Source of the DNA: Micavibrio_B sp964633355
GTDB lineage: Bacteria > Pseudomonadota > Alphaproteobacteria > Micavibrionales > Micavibrionaceae
Direction of reading: 5' to 3'
Assembly: GCA_964633355.1 (NCBI GenBank)
Contig: CAZWGO010000006.1
Coordinates: forward strand, 1 to 64,000
Length of the DNA: 64,000 nt
Made by a program: the position numbers and the translations under genes. The notes below the pieces were generated by a model that had not been told where the DNA came from, searched no databases, and worked only from the letters and a program-made list of their open reading frames with translations. Position 1 is the first letter of the stretch, and every line of letters starts with the position of its first letter. Below, piece by piece: positions 7,187-16,004 of the stretch.

Positions 7187-9406
7187 ATGATTTTACATAG
7201 ATTGCAATATAAAAAGAAGCTAACAGGTCTGCTTGTCGCCACCGTTTTATCCGGCGTTGCTTTTTACACGGCAAGCAGCGGACAAGCGGCTATTCCGTCA
7301 CAAGAAGAATCGCCTGTCGATTTCGCGGCGGGGTCCGTCGAATACGATGAAGTAAATCAAAAAGTTACGGCCTCGGGCGATGTCGAAATCATTCAGGATG
7401 GCCGGATCGTAAAAGCCGACCGCGTTGTTTATGATTTAAAAACGGAAGTCGTCAGCGCCGAAGGAAATGTGGCGCTTCTCGAAACGAATGGCGATGTTCA
7501 TTTCCTCGATAAGGCCGATCTCGCCCAGGCGATGAAAAATGGCTATGTCAAAAAATTGCGCAGCGTGCTGGCGGACGGCTCTCGCTTCACAGCTGATGAA
7601 GGTCATCGCGAAGACGGTGTTCGTACGATCATGGATAATGCGACCTATACGCCTTGCGAGCCGTGTAAAGCCAATCCTGATAAACCGCCGGCCTGGCAAA
7701 TCCGCGCCGATAAAGTCATTCACGATAACGAAGATCATTCGGTGACCTATAAAAACGCTACTCTTGAGGTTGCCGGCACGCCTGTGGCGTATGTTCCGTA
7801 TTTTTCCCACGGCGATGGAACGGTTAAGCAGAAAAGCGGATTTTTAACGCCTACATTTAATCTCAGCAGCGATCTGGGTTTTTCAGCGACGCCCTTTTAT
7901 TATTGGGCTATCGATGAGACACAGGATGCGACTTTTGGTGTCCGTACTTTTATCGAGCATATGCCGATGCTTTTGGGTGAATACCGCAAGCGCTTCAACG
8001 ATGCCGAGCTGGAAGTTTCGGGCAGTATAAATTATTCCGACCGTACTGATAGTAGCGGCGGCGAATATGAATATGTAGATGATGAAATGCGCGGGCATTT
8101 TTTTGGTACAGGCTTGTGGGATATTAATGAAAAATGGCGCGCCGGTTTCGATGCAGCTATGGCCTCTGACGATCAATATATGCGCCAGTTTGATATAGCC
8201 TCCGACGATGTTCTTGAAAACAAGCTTTATGTCGAGCGTTTCGATGATCGTGATTATGCAACCCTTCGCGCTTTCAGCTTTCAGGATTTGCGGATCAGCG
8301 ATCGTGCCGCCGACCAGCCGGATATTCTTCCCGAAGCGATTGTGTCTTATCTGGGCAATCCTGGCGATACGCTTGGCGGACGGTGGAGTCTTGACGCTTC
8401 GGCCCTTGGTCTGACGCGCGAAGGAAGCGGGCAGGATGTTTTGCGGGGATCTGCTGCGCTAGGATGGGAGCGCAAAGATATTCTCGATATCGGCCTCGTC
8501 AATGTCGTTTCCGCCAGTATTCGCGGCGATGCATATAATGTACCCAAACGCGACGAGGATCTTTTAGGCTCTGGGGATGGCGATTCTACATCAGCCCGTT
8601 TTTATCCGGTCCTGCATAACGTGACCAGCTATCCAATGGTCAATAATATTTCCGAAGAAGCTCAGGCGATATTTGAGCCGATGGTTTCATTTACAGCTGT
8701 CAGCGATGTAAAAAACAATACCGATATTCCGAATGAAGATAGCCAGGATGTTCAGCTAGACGTAAATAATATATTCGAGCCGAACCGTTTCCCGGGGCTG
8801 GACCGTGTCGATGATTCCAGTCATATCACCTATGGCGCCAGAACTGGCATTCATGGGGCGGATGGCAGCATGGGAGAAATTTTCCTCGGTCAAAGCTATA
8901 GATTGGATAATGATGATAATCCTTTTCCAACAGGGTCGGGCCTTGATACGCAAACATCCAATTATGTGGGCGAAATCAATGCGATTTATACAGACCGTAT
9001 AAATCTGAATTACCGTTTTGAATTATCCTCGGATGACTTTTCCTCGCAGCGTCATGAACTGGATGCCAGCACTGTCATTGACAGATTTACTTTATCCGGT
9101 TCCTACTTCTTTGCCCGCTCGCTGGAGGGCACGGATTTGACAACGGCCCGTGAACAATTATATGGCTCTCTAGCCTATGATTTCAGTGATGAATGGCGGG
9201 GCACGGCTACAGCTCGATATGATTTGAGCGAAGAAGACGAGGGTCTTAGAAATGCCGGGCTTTTGCTTGAATATCTAGGGCAGTGCTATACGGTGTCAGC
9301 TACGGCTGTGCGTAATTTTACTTTTGAATCCACGGGTGATGCGGGTACTGAAATCATGCTTCGCGTCGGCTTGAAAAATGTGGGCCAGTTTGGCTCGGGA
9401 ACGTAA
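7187..9406 (+). CDS. lptD: LPS-assembly protein LptD (OstA)
   Basis: A 739-residue outer-membrane LPS translocon component. A signal peptide covers about residues 1-34. An LptA/OstA-like N-terminal domain (about 45-170) includes ASGDVEIIQDGR. The C-terminal beta-barrel region contains SGFLTPTFNLSSDLGFSATP. Cys157 and Cys160 (TPCEPC) and Cys700 near the C-terminus are the conserved candidates for the interdomain disulfides that activate LptD. The barrel takes LPS from the periplasmic Lpt bridge to the cell surface with LptE. The next gene is not surA, pdxA or ksgA, the order usual in this group. Confidence 0.92.
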   Translation: MILHRLQYKKKLTGLLVATVLSGVAFYTASSGQAAIPSQEESPVDFAAGSVEYDEVNQKVTASGDVEIIQDGRIVKADRVVYDLKTEVVSAEGNVALLETNGDVHFLDKADLAQAMKNGYVKKLRSVLADGSRFTADEGHREDGVRTIMDNATYTPCEPCKANPDKPPAWQIRADKVIHDNEDHSVTYKNATLEVAGTPVAYVPYFSHGDGTVKQKSGFLTPTFNLSSDLGFSATPFYYWAIDETQDATFGVRTFIEHMPMLLGEYRKRFNDAELEVSGSINYSDRTDSSGGEYEYVDDEMRGHFFGTGLWDINEKWRAGFDAAMASDDQYMRQFDIASDDVLENKLYVERFDDRDYATLRAFSFQDLRISDRAADQPDILPEAIVSYLGNPGDTLGGRWSLDASALGLTREGSGQDVLRGSAALGWERKDILDIGLVNVVSASIRGDAYNVPKRDEDLLGSGDGDSTSARFYPVLHNVTSYPMVNNISEEAQAIFEPMVSFTAVSDVKNNTDIPNEDSQDVQLDVNNIFEPNRFPGLDRVDDSSHITYGARTGIHGADGSMGEIFLGQSYRLDNDDNPFPTGSGLDTQTSNYVGEINAIYTDRINLNYRFELSSDDFSSQRHELDASTVIDRFTLSGSYFFARSLEGTDLTTAREQLYGSLAYDFSDEWRGTATARYDLSEEDEGLRNAGLLLEYLGQCYTVSATAVRNFTFESTGDAGTEIMLRVGLKNVGQFGSGT

Positions 9407-9409
9407 CAA

Positions 9410-10138
9410 ATGACATTTGGCAGCTATAATCCACGTCGCCGCTACATAGAAAGAGACCGCAAACGTAATAATGCCGTTCTTGCGGGTGCCCTTGTTATTC
9501 TTGCGGTTGGCATGACGGGCTTCTGGCTTGGGCGACAGCACGCAATTTTCCAGATCAATTCGCTGAAAAAAGAAACCGAAGAAGCGCGGACGCAAATGAC
9601 GGCTTTGCAGGATGAGCTGACCAAGCTTAGAGCGGAAACACAAACAGCTAATTCCCGTTTCAATCAGTTGCAACAGCAATATCAGCAGGAATTGCCTGAA
9701 GACGGCCCAATTCGCGATCTTGTTAATCTTGTAACGAAACAAATATCGGATGGCATGTCGGCCGAGCGTTTGGCTTTCGTTATACGCTCTACGCGTCCGC
9801 CGAATAACTGCTCCGATCCGGCAAGCAAGCGATTCATGGTGAAGACCCCTGCATATACGGGGCCTGACAGCTCTGCTTCCTTTGGCGAAGGCGCGGTCGT
9901 AATTTCAGGAATTGGCGCATCAACACGCAACCAAAAAGGTGAGCCGCAGGCATGGTTCGACGCGTCACAGCCTATTACAGTGACCTTTAAAACTGCCGAG
10001 GGTTTGTCGGAAGAAAAAACATCCGCCTTGCCGATCCAGTATTCACAAATCGCCAAGGGCAGGGAATACCGCTTTACTTTAACCGAAGGCGGAAAATCTT
10101 TTGTCAAAGTAACCTATGATAGCTGCGACTATCCTTAG
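9410..10138 (+). CDS. Membrane-anchored coiled-coil protein, unknown function
   Basis: A 242-residue protein with a basic cytoplasmic N-terminus rich in Arg, one membrane helix at about 24-42 followed by LGRQHA, and a coiled coil at about 50-95 rich in Glu, Gln and Leu. A periplasmic C-terminal domain has two cysteines (NNCSDP and DSCDYP). No family is recognised. It lies three bases after lptD and is presumably co-transcribed, so an envelope role is likely, but that is inference. It ends two bases before the convergent ydbL gene with no terminator visible. Confidence 0.65.
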   Translation: MTFGSYNPRRRYIERDRKRNNAVLAGALVILAVGMTGFWLGRQHAIFQINSLKKETEEARTQMTALQDELTKLRAETQTANSRFNQLQQQYQQELPEDGPIRDLVNLVTKQISDGMSAERLAFVIRSTRPPNNCSDPASKRFMVKTPAYTGPDSSASFGEGAVVISGIGASTRNQKGEPQAWFDASQPITVTFKTAEGLSEEKTSALPIQYSQIAKGREYRFTLTEGGKSFVKVTYDSCDYP

Positions 10139-10139
10139 A

Positions 10140-10463
10140 TTATTTTTTAACCCAACCGCCATTGATCAATACATATTGACCTGACGCCAAGCCATATAAC
10201 TTTTCGGCGGCGAGGGCCTGAACCTGGGAAATCGGCACGCCTTGCTTGGCGGCTGTTTCATTGTAAACGGCCAAGCGTCCGGCATTGGTTTCGGCAATCA
10301 AGGCCTGAATTTCCGGCGAAGCATTTGACGTCACTGCACCGATTAACCCATCCGGTTTCTCGCCTACATAGCCAGCTTGTTTCGCGGAGGAAAGATCCAT
10401 CGCAAAAGCGGCCAGTGGCATCAATATTGTCAGGGCTAGTGTCAGGATCAGAATTTTTTTCAT
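10140..10463 (-). CDS. ydbL: YdbL family periplasmic protein (DUF1318)
   Basis: A 107-residue protein with a cleavable signal peptide ending near AAFA (residues 18-21) and a DUF1318 domain. Recognisable segments are GEKPDGLIGAV, AETNAGRLAVYNE and AEKLYGLASGQYV. In E. coli YdbL assists the YdbH-YnbE lipid transport pair. It is the last gene of a three-gene operon, 13 bases after ynbE. Confidence 0.85.
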   Translation of the reverse strand: MKKILILTLALTILMPLAAFAMDLSSAKQAGYVGEKPDGLIGAVTSNASPEIQALIAETNAGRLAVYNETAAKQGVPISQVQALAAEKLYGLASGQYVLINGGWVKK

Positions 10464-10476
10464 TTTTAATATCCTC

Positions 10477-10677
10477 TTATTTCTTTTTTACGCCGAATAG
10501 ATCGGGATTGGACATGATTTCCTTCTCGAGATCGCGGTCGACGCGTACGCGGACTTCCTGCTCGATTTTGACGTTCATGTTGATTTCAATCGGCTTGTCG
10601 GGCGCTTCGAGTTTGACGGTCGGCGTGCAGGCTGATGCCAATAGCACGGCAGATAATATAAGGGCTGTTTGTTTCAT
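10477..10677 (-). CDS. ynbE: YnbE family outer-membrane lipoprotein
   Basis: A 66-residue lipoprotein. The signal peptide ends in the lipobox LASAC, so Cys17 would be lipidated. The mature part contains the family signature EINMNVKIEQEVRVRVDRDLE. In E. coli YnbE multimerises into a beta-stack that links the C-terminus of YdbH to the outer membrane. Its ATG overlaps the ydbH stop by four bases. Confidence 0.85.
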   Translation of the reverse strand: MKQTALILSAVLLASACTPTVKLEAPDKPIEINMNVKIEQEVRVRVDRDLEKEIMSNPDLFGVKKK

Positions 10678-12221
10678 TTTCCGCCCTCCGTGAGCTGGTT
10701 CTTGACTGTATCGCTCAACGTCCCGGGCTGCAAGGCTTGCCGCAATGCAGACGCCAGAGCGCCTTCCAGATTTAAATTAAGGTTCACAGGACGATTGTCA
10801 AATACCGGACTGCTGCCCTTGGCTTTTAAGGTGGTTTTCAGATCTCCGTTCAACGGTCCGTTCATGGTAAATTCGAGCGTATCATAATGATAATCGCTCA
10901 AAGCCTGCCTGACAGTTTCCATGCGGGAGTCGCTGCTCTGAAGCGCCGCAGGTAATGATTTTGGTGCATATTTGAAAGAGGCAGGCTGGTCGCTGCGAAT
11001 AATCCCGTTTTCGATCACAATATCGCTGCCTAGGTAACTCAGCGGAATAACGCCGCTAATACTGCCTGTCGCGGTAATCGACTCTGAATCTTGTATCAGG
11101 TTTGAAAGTTTCATTTTACCAACTTGCAGGACAACGGCGTTTCTTTTAGCCGGTCCATACCATGTAAACGCCTTGACACGCAGATTCCCCCCGGCAAGGG
11201 CGGTGTTTATTTCATCGACACTGATTTCGTTGCGCGGCAAGAATTGATCGCTCAACTTGACCTTGGCCTTGATTTCAACAGGACCGGATTGGGATAACAG
11301 CTTGTTTTCAAAGTCGACCATATTGGCCAGATCGCCAAGCGTCGGCGCGGAAGCCGTTACCAAAATATTTTTACCAGGTTTGGTCTTCAGCTCGGCGTTG
11401 AGAAGAATGTTTTGACCAGTGACTTTTGTTTTAAAAATTCCGGCTGTGTCTTGCGATGTATCGAATGTTAGATTGCCATCTTCAAAAGGATAATCCTGAT
11501 ATTTCATGCCTCCTGCCATGATTTGGCCTGCCACGATTAACGGAGAAGATTTGAATTCAATCCAGCCTGATAAACGATTGATCGATAACGGATCGATATT
11601 GATGCTCGTATCTTCAATATCGGCTTTGCCACTCAATTTTCTTTGTGCATCCAGCAGGCCTTTAAAATTGATCGAGGTCGTCAATTGCTGCTGCGAAGAA
11701 AATATCGAAGATGTAATGATATGCCCGCCGGCATTATCCGCATCGACATTGGCTTTCCCCTGAACGCGGATTGCACCGATCGGGGTGTCGAAATCTGCTG
11801 TCAGGTTTTCAAGATAAAAAGATTGAAAAGGTAGTGGCTCGGGACTGGCTGATGTCGCGCCGCTCGTGCCGTCCCATCCCGCAATGGTAATCCGGTTATT
11901 CTTGTCGATCTCACCGCTGACAATAATACTCTTGATAGAAACTTTGTCGGCATTTCCTGCGGATAAATTTGTCCAGCTGCCTCTTATCTCAAGATCGTCG
12001 ATTTCAGTAAAACCATTGGCATCGAGCAGGATTTTATCAATATAAATTCCGTTCGATAACAGGCGGACATTTTCCACATGGGCTTTGGGAAATCCGCTTT
12101 GGCGAATAATCACTTCCACCATCGGCTTGAGCGCTAATGGCAGGCATAAGAATATCAGGATTAGCAAAGCTGCGAATATTGCAAAGCTAAACTTCCATTT
12201 ATGTTTTTTTATAATTTTCAT
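10674..12221 (-). CDS. ydbH: YdbH-like AsmA-family intermembrane lipid transport protein (short form)
   Basis: A 515-residue protein with one N-terminal membrane helix at about 11-33 and a long periplasmic region rich in short beta strands, as expected for the AsmA-like repeating beta-groove family. The C-terminal part and the coupling to ynbE and ydbL identify it as YdbH. The E. coli protein is much longer (roughly 880 residues), so this one may form a shorter bridge. Function by family: bulk phospholipid transport between inner and outer membranes, redundant with TamB and YhdP. It is first in the operon and upstream of it lies the palindromic repeat at 12227. Confidence 0.8.
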   Translation of the reverse strand: MKIIKKHKWKFSFAIFAALLILIFLCLPLALKPMVEVIIRQSGFPKAHVENVRLLSNGIYIDKILLDANGFTEIDDLEIRGSWTNLSAGNADKVSIKSIIVSGEIDKNNRITIAGWDGTSGATSASPEPLPFQSFYLENLTADFDTPIGAIRVQGKANVDADNAGGHIITSSIFSSQQQLTTSINFKGLLDAQRKLSGKADIEDTSINIDPLSINRLSGWIEFKSSPLIVAGQIMAGGMKYQDYPFEDGNLTFDTSQDTAGIFKTKVTGQNILLNAELKTKPGKNILVTASAPTLGDLANMVDFENKLLSQSGPVEIKAKVKLSDQFLPRNEISVDEINTALAGGNLRVKAFTWYGPAKRNAVVLQVGKMKLSNLIQDSESITATGSISGVIPLSYLGSDIVIENGIIRSDQPASFKYAPKSLPAALQSSDSRMETVRQALSDYHYDTLEFTMNGPLNGDLKTTLKAKGSSPVFDNRPVNLNLNLEGALASALRQALQPGTLSDTVKNQLTEGGK

Positions 12222-12226
12222 TGAAT

Positions 12227-12283
12227 CACAGAATGCACGGAACTCACGGAAATGTTCTGTGTCTTCTGTGAATTCCGTGGTTC
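12227..12283. repeat. Imperfect palindromic CACAGA/CACGGA repeat
   Basis: The 57-bp element contains CACGGAACTCACGGAA on one arm, and its reverse complement reads CACGGAATTCACAGAA on the other, so it folds into a long imperfect hairpin. It fills the gap between ydbH and parE. Similar CACAGAG-type dispersed repeats occur in many bacterial genomes. It could act as a terminator for parE (minus strand) or be a REP/MITE-like element. Confidence 0.6.
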
Positions 12284-12299
12284 AAAAAACACTGTTAAA

Positions 12300-14291
12300 T
12301 TAAATATCTATGTCCTGAACAAAACTGGCGTTTTGCTGGATAAAGTCAAATCGGGCTTCGGCGTTCTTGCCCATCAGGCGCTCGACAAGATCACTGATCT
12401 CGACACCTTCAACCAGCTTTGTGGCTTGCTCGGCCTGTTCGAGAGAAACGCGGATAAGAATGCGCGAAGCCGGATCCATTGTCGTTTCTTTCAACTGCCT
12501 TGCAGGCATTTCACCAAGACCTTTGAAGCGGCTGATATCGATTTTACTCTTGCCCTTGAATTCTTTTGCAATAATGCGGTCTTTGTCTTCATCGTTCATG
12601 GCGTAATGGCTGACATTGCCTGATGTCAGACGATAGAGCGGCGGCTGTGCCAGATAAAGATGGCCTTTATCCACGAGGCCGCGCATTTGCGTATAGAAAA
12701 ACGTCATGAGCAGGGAGCAAATATGTGCGCCGTCAACATCCGCATCGGTCATAATGATAACGCGTTCATAGCGTAGATTGTTGATATTGAATGCCGTACC
12801 GGAACCGCAGCCAAGCGCCTGTATCAGGTCCTGAATTTCCTGATTGTCGCGAATTTTGTCGCGCGTCGCCGAAACGACGTTCAGAATTTTACCTTTAAGT
12901 GGAAGAATAGCCTGTGTTTCGCGGTGACGGCCTTGCTTGGCCGATCCGCCCGCAGAATCTCCTTCGACGATAAAGATTTCAGTACCGGCGGCGGCCGAGC
13001 GGCTGCAATCGGCAAGCTTACCGGGAAGGCGGAGTTTGCGTGTCGGGGATTTCCTCGACATTTCCTTATCTTCTTTGGCGCGTTTGCGATATTCCGCTTT
13101 TTCGATGATCGCTTCGAGTAAGGCTTTGGAACGGGCAGGGTCGTTGGTCAGCCAGTGATCGAAATAATCTTTAAGGGCATTCTCAACCCAGCGTGTGGCT
13201 TCGGCTGTAACCAGCTTGTCTTTCGTCTGTCCCTGAAATTGCGGGTCGCGAATAAAGGCGGACAGCATGATAGCGCCGCCATCGAGAATATCGTCCGGCG
13301 TAATCTGTCCGGCTTTTTTATTGCCGATCAGATCGGCATATCCTTTCAAGCCTTTTGACAACATACCGCGAAGACCCGCTTCATGCGTTCCGCCTTGCGG
13401 CGTTGGAATGGTATTACAATAGGACCGGATAAAACCGTCTTCTTCGGCCAGCCATGACACGGCGCATTCGACGCGGCCTCTGCCATCGGGCAATTCAGCT
13501 TGGGCATAGAAGGGCATAGGCGATAAAGTCGGCTTACCTTCGACTTCGGAATTGAGGTAATCCATCAAGCCTTTGGGAAATTTGAAAACCGTTTCAGCAG
13601 GAATCTTTGAATTGGCGTGGATCAGCGATGGGTCGCATGACCATGCAATTTCAACACCTCTGAAAAGATAGGCTTTGGATCTCGCCAGATTATGAATGCG
13701 GACAGGGTCGAATTCGACTTCGCCGAAAATTTCCGGATCGGGATGGAAAAACACCAATGTACCGCGACGGCCTTTGACGCCCCCCAAATCCTGAATTTTG
13801 GATGTCACATGACCTTTGGAATAGCTTTGCTTGTAAAGCTTGTTATCTCTTGCAACTTCAACCCACATTTCATCTGACAATGCATTGACGACGGAAATAC
13901 CGACCCCGTGCAAACCGCCCGATGTCTGATAGGCCTTGCCGTTAAACTTACCGCCCGAATGGAGCATGGTCAGAATGACTTCTAGCGCCGATTTTTTAGG
14001 ATATTTAGGGTGCGGATCGACAGGAATCCCGCGACCATTATCAGATATGAATATCCGGTTGCCCTTTTCGAGCTTGATCTCAATGCGTGTGGCATGGCCG
14101 GCCACGGCCTCATCCATCGAGTTATCGAGGATTTCATTGATGAGGTGCTGCATCGCATTCTCATCGGTCCCGCCAACATACATGCCGGGGCGTTTGCGGA
14201 CAGGCTCCAGACCTTCAAGAACTTCAATGTCCGAAGCGGTATAGCTGTCTTGCTGTTTCTTTTTGCTGGCGCCGGAAAATAAATCACTCAT
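12300..14291 (-). CDS. parE: DNA topoisomerase IV subunit B
   Basis: A 663-residue type IIA topoisomerase ATPase subunit that with ParC decatenates daughter chromosomes. The GHKL ATPase motifs are NEILDNSMDEA, SDNGRGIPVD and TSGGLHGVG in the first 130 residues. The transducer domain follows, then the TOPRIM domain with EGDSAGGSAKQGR and TDADVDGAHI. The size and RKRPGMYVGGTD opening fit ParE rather than the longer GyrB. It is divergent from the thioesterase gene 59 bases away. Confidence 0.93.
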   Translation of the reverse strand: MSDLFSGASKKKQQDSYTASDIEVLEGLEPVRKRPGMYVGGTDENAMQHLINEILDNSMDEAVAGHATRIEIKLEKGNRIFISDNGRGIPVDPHPKYPKKSALEVILTMLHSGGKFNGKAYQTSGGLHGVGISVVNALSDEMWVEVARDNKLYKQSYSKGHVTSKIQDLGGVKGRRGTLVFFHPDPEIFGEVEFDPVRIHNLARSKAYLFRGVEIAWSCDPSLIHANSKIPAETVFKFPKGLMDYLNSEVEGKPTLSPMPFYAQAELPDGRGRVECAVSWLAEEDGFIRSYCNTIPTPQGGTHEAGLRGMLSKGLKGYADLIGNKKAGQITPDDILDGGAIMLSAFIRDPQFQGQTKDKLVTAEATRWVENALKDYFDHWLTNDPARSKALLEAIIEKAEYRKRAKEDKEMSRKSPTRKLRLPGKLADCSRSAAAGTEIFIVEGDSAGGSAKQGRHRETQAILPLKGKILNVVSATRDKIRDNQEIQDLIQALGCGSGTAFNINNLRYERVIIMTDADVDGAHICSLLMTFFYTQMRGLVDKGHLYLAQPPLYRLTSGNVSHYAMNDEDKDRIIAKEFKGKSKIDISRFKGLGEMPARQLKETTMDPASRILIRVSLEQAEQATKLVEGVEISDLVERLMGKNAEARFDFIQQNASFVQDIDI

Positions 14292-14350
14292 CTTTTAGTC
14301 ATTTTTGCTATAATTGAAAAACGCCTGAATTTGAGCATAGTTCGAAAGCC

Positions 14351-14752
14351 ATGACAACCGAAACCGTTCTACCAAAAGACCGCTATCCCGTTATTCGTAC
14401 GACAACGACTCATTCCGATGCTAATCCGGGTGGGGATATCTTCGGCGGCTGGCTTTTGGCGCAAATGGATGTCGCGGGCGGGGTTTGCGCTTTTGCATAT
14501 GTCCGCAACCGGATTGTAACGGTAGGGGTCGAGGCGATGTCGTTTCACCAGCCAGTATTCGTCGGCGATGAGGTTTATTTCTATGCCGATATTAAGCGCG
14601 TCGGCACTACATCGATTGCCGTCAAAATCGAGGCATGGGCGAAGCGCAAAAATACGTCTGAAATCATTCATGTTACGGACGGAATTTATACATATGTTTC
14701 AATCGGAGCGGACAGGGCACCTCAGGAAATTGCGAAAACGGCTCATGCGTAA
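14351..14752 (+). CDS. Acyl-CoA thioesterase, YciA-like hotdog protein
   Basis: A 133-residue single hotdog domain. NPGGDIFGGWLLAQMDVAGG carries the catalytic Asp of the YciA type, and FHQPVFVGDEVYFYADI is the usual strand after it. These enzymes hydrolyse a broad range of acyl-CoAs and release free CoA in the cytoplasm. TATAAT at 14309-14314, about 37 bases upstream, may be its -10 element. The stop overlaps the next gene's ATG by eight bases. Confidence 0.85.
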   Translation: MTTETVLPKDRYPVIRTTTTHSDANPGGDIFGGWLLAQMDVAGGVCAFAYVRNRIVTVGVEAMSFHQPVFVGDEVYFYADIKRVGTTSIAVKIEAWAKRKNTSEIIHVTDGIYTYVSIGADRAPQEIAKTAHA

Positions 14753-15929
14753 TTTTTTCTTTTTCATCTTTATGCTTTTTTCGATTTTGCCGCCGGCTTT
14801 TGCCGGAGCCGTGGGTGTAGGGCCTGAATTACCGCCGCTCAATAAAAGCGTTGCGATGAGCAAAGAGCAATATGTCGAATTAACGCGCCTTGTAGAAGAA
14901 ACGCCTCTGAACAATCAGGCCTTGTCTTATAAGATTAGGCTGCCAAAGGATTGGAAAAAGCTTGAAACATCGGCCAGCGAAAATGGAAATCTCTTAAGCA
15001 AAAGAATTCTCGGCAATATCGTAGAATATCTGGGGCCGCCAACACTTGATTTGCGAAGCTCGTTTCGGATCAGGGCCAATGATCTCTCTTATGACATCGA
15101 CGCTAAAGACTGGTTTTTAAGTTATATTACCACGAACAGCTACACGTTAAGCGGTATGTCGGTGTCATCAGACAAACGTGCCGAAGCGGAATATGTCACG
15201 GTTGGCGATAATGGCATTCAATATGGCGTTCGTGCCGTTGCCCAAATTTCCGGTCCTCGTATTATACTTGCGGAATATGTTTTTCCATTGGAATTCTGGG
15301 AAGCTGAAAAAGATATCATGAAATGGGTGATATCGGGATTCATGCTTACCAATCCGGATACGGCGCCGATAGAGCCGATCCGGAATTATTCCTTCGTCGA
15401 TGTCGCTCAATTTAATTTTCCCTCTTCCTGGATTCTAAAAGCAAATCCGATTACTTCTGTTCAGCGTATGGCTGCCTCCCTTATAAATCTAAAAGGCAGC
15501 GAGTCGGGGAACAGTCCCGTAAGAAGAAATAGCGATCTTGAGAATATTTATCTTCTCGACGGCAGGATTGATGTTTTCGCAGTTGCAAAAAATCAGGACA
15601 CAAACCTGGCTCGTGAGCTTCGCCTGTTAAAAGAAGGCATGCTCCAGCGTAAATTGGTACTGGGTGAACTAGTAGAGCCTGTTAAGGGCTGGTCGCATCA
15701 TAAAGCCATTCAATCCTCGCAAATAGAAGTCTATAAAGTTAATAATACCGAGAATAAGTTGGCCAATTACGAACAATGGATCGGTATTTTCGAAACGCCG
15801 GGCCGTTATTATTTCATTACTCTCCTGACGGTCGGCAGGGAAGACGATTTCCTGATCTGGGCGCGTAATGTCAAAGCCTATAATACGGTGATTACCAGCC
15901 TGTCGCCTGTCGATAAACTTGGAAACTGA
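14745..15929 (+). CDS. Exported protein with an internal duplication, unknown function
   Basis: I start at the ATG at 14745, which gives 394 residues and a clean signal peptide: Arg-Asn, a Phe/Ile/Leu-rich core, then AFAGA. The frame is open further upstream but there it is a shadow of the thioesterase gene. The mature protein seems to contain two similar halves. Each opens with a KIRLPKDW or FNFPSSW type strand and closes with a segment like ILAEYVFPLEFWEAEKDI or YFITLLTVGREDDF followed by a helix. That layout recalls PsbP/DUF1795-like folds but is not an assignment. It is in an operon with the thioesterase gene. Confidence 0.65.
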   Translation: MRNFFFFIFMLFSILPPAFAGAVGVGPELPPLNKSVAMSKEQYVELTRLVEETPLNNQALSYKIRLPKDWKKLETSASENGNLLSKRILGNIVEYLGPPTLDLRSSFRIRANDLSYDIDAKDWFLSYITTNSYTLSGMSVSSDKRAEAEYVTVGDNGIQYGVRAVAQISGPRIILAEYVFPLEFWEAEKDIMKWVISGFMLTNPDTAPIEPIRNYSFVDVAQFNFPSSWILKANPITSVQRMAASLINLKGSESGNSPVRRNSDLENIYLLDGRIDVFAVAKNQDTNLARELRLLKEGMLQRKLVLGELVEPVKGWSHHKAIQSSQIEVYKVNNTENKLANYEQWIGIFETPGRYYFITLLTVGREDDFLIWARNVKAYNTVITSLSPVDKLGN

Positions 15930-16004
15930 TATTTTTTTATGGCGCGACTCTGTGATTTTTGTTTTCATTAAAAAAACAAAAAAGACTAAACAGGGATTAC
16001 TGCT

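Noticed and set aside
14568..14744. Upstream extension of the duplicated exported protein
   Set aside because: It lies inside the thioesterase gene in another frame, and the ATG at 14745 gives a clean signal peptide.
15954..15984. A/T-only inverted repeat TTTTTGTTTT / AAAACAAAAA as a terminator
   Set aside because: The stem has almost no GC and no defined T-run after it, so it would be weak; low-complexity chance pairing is likely.
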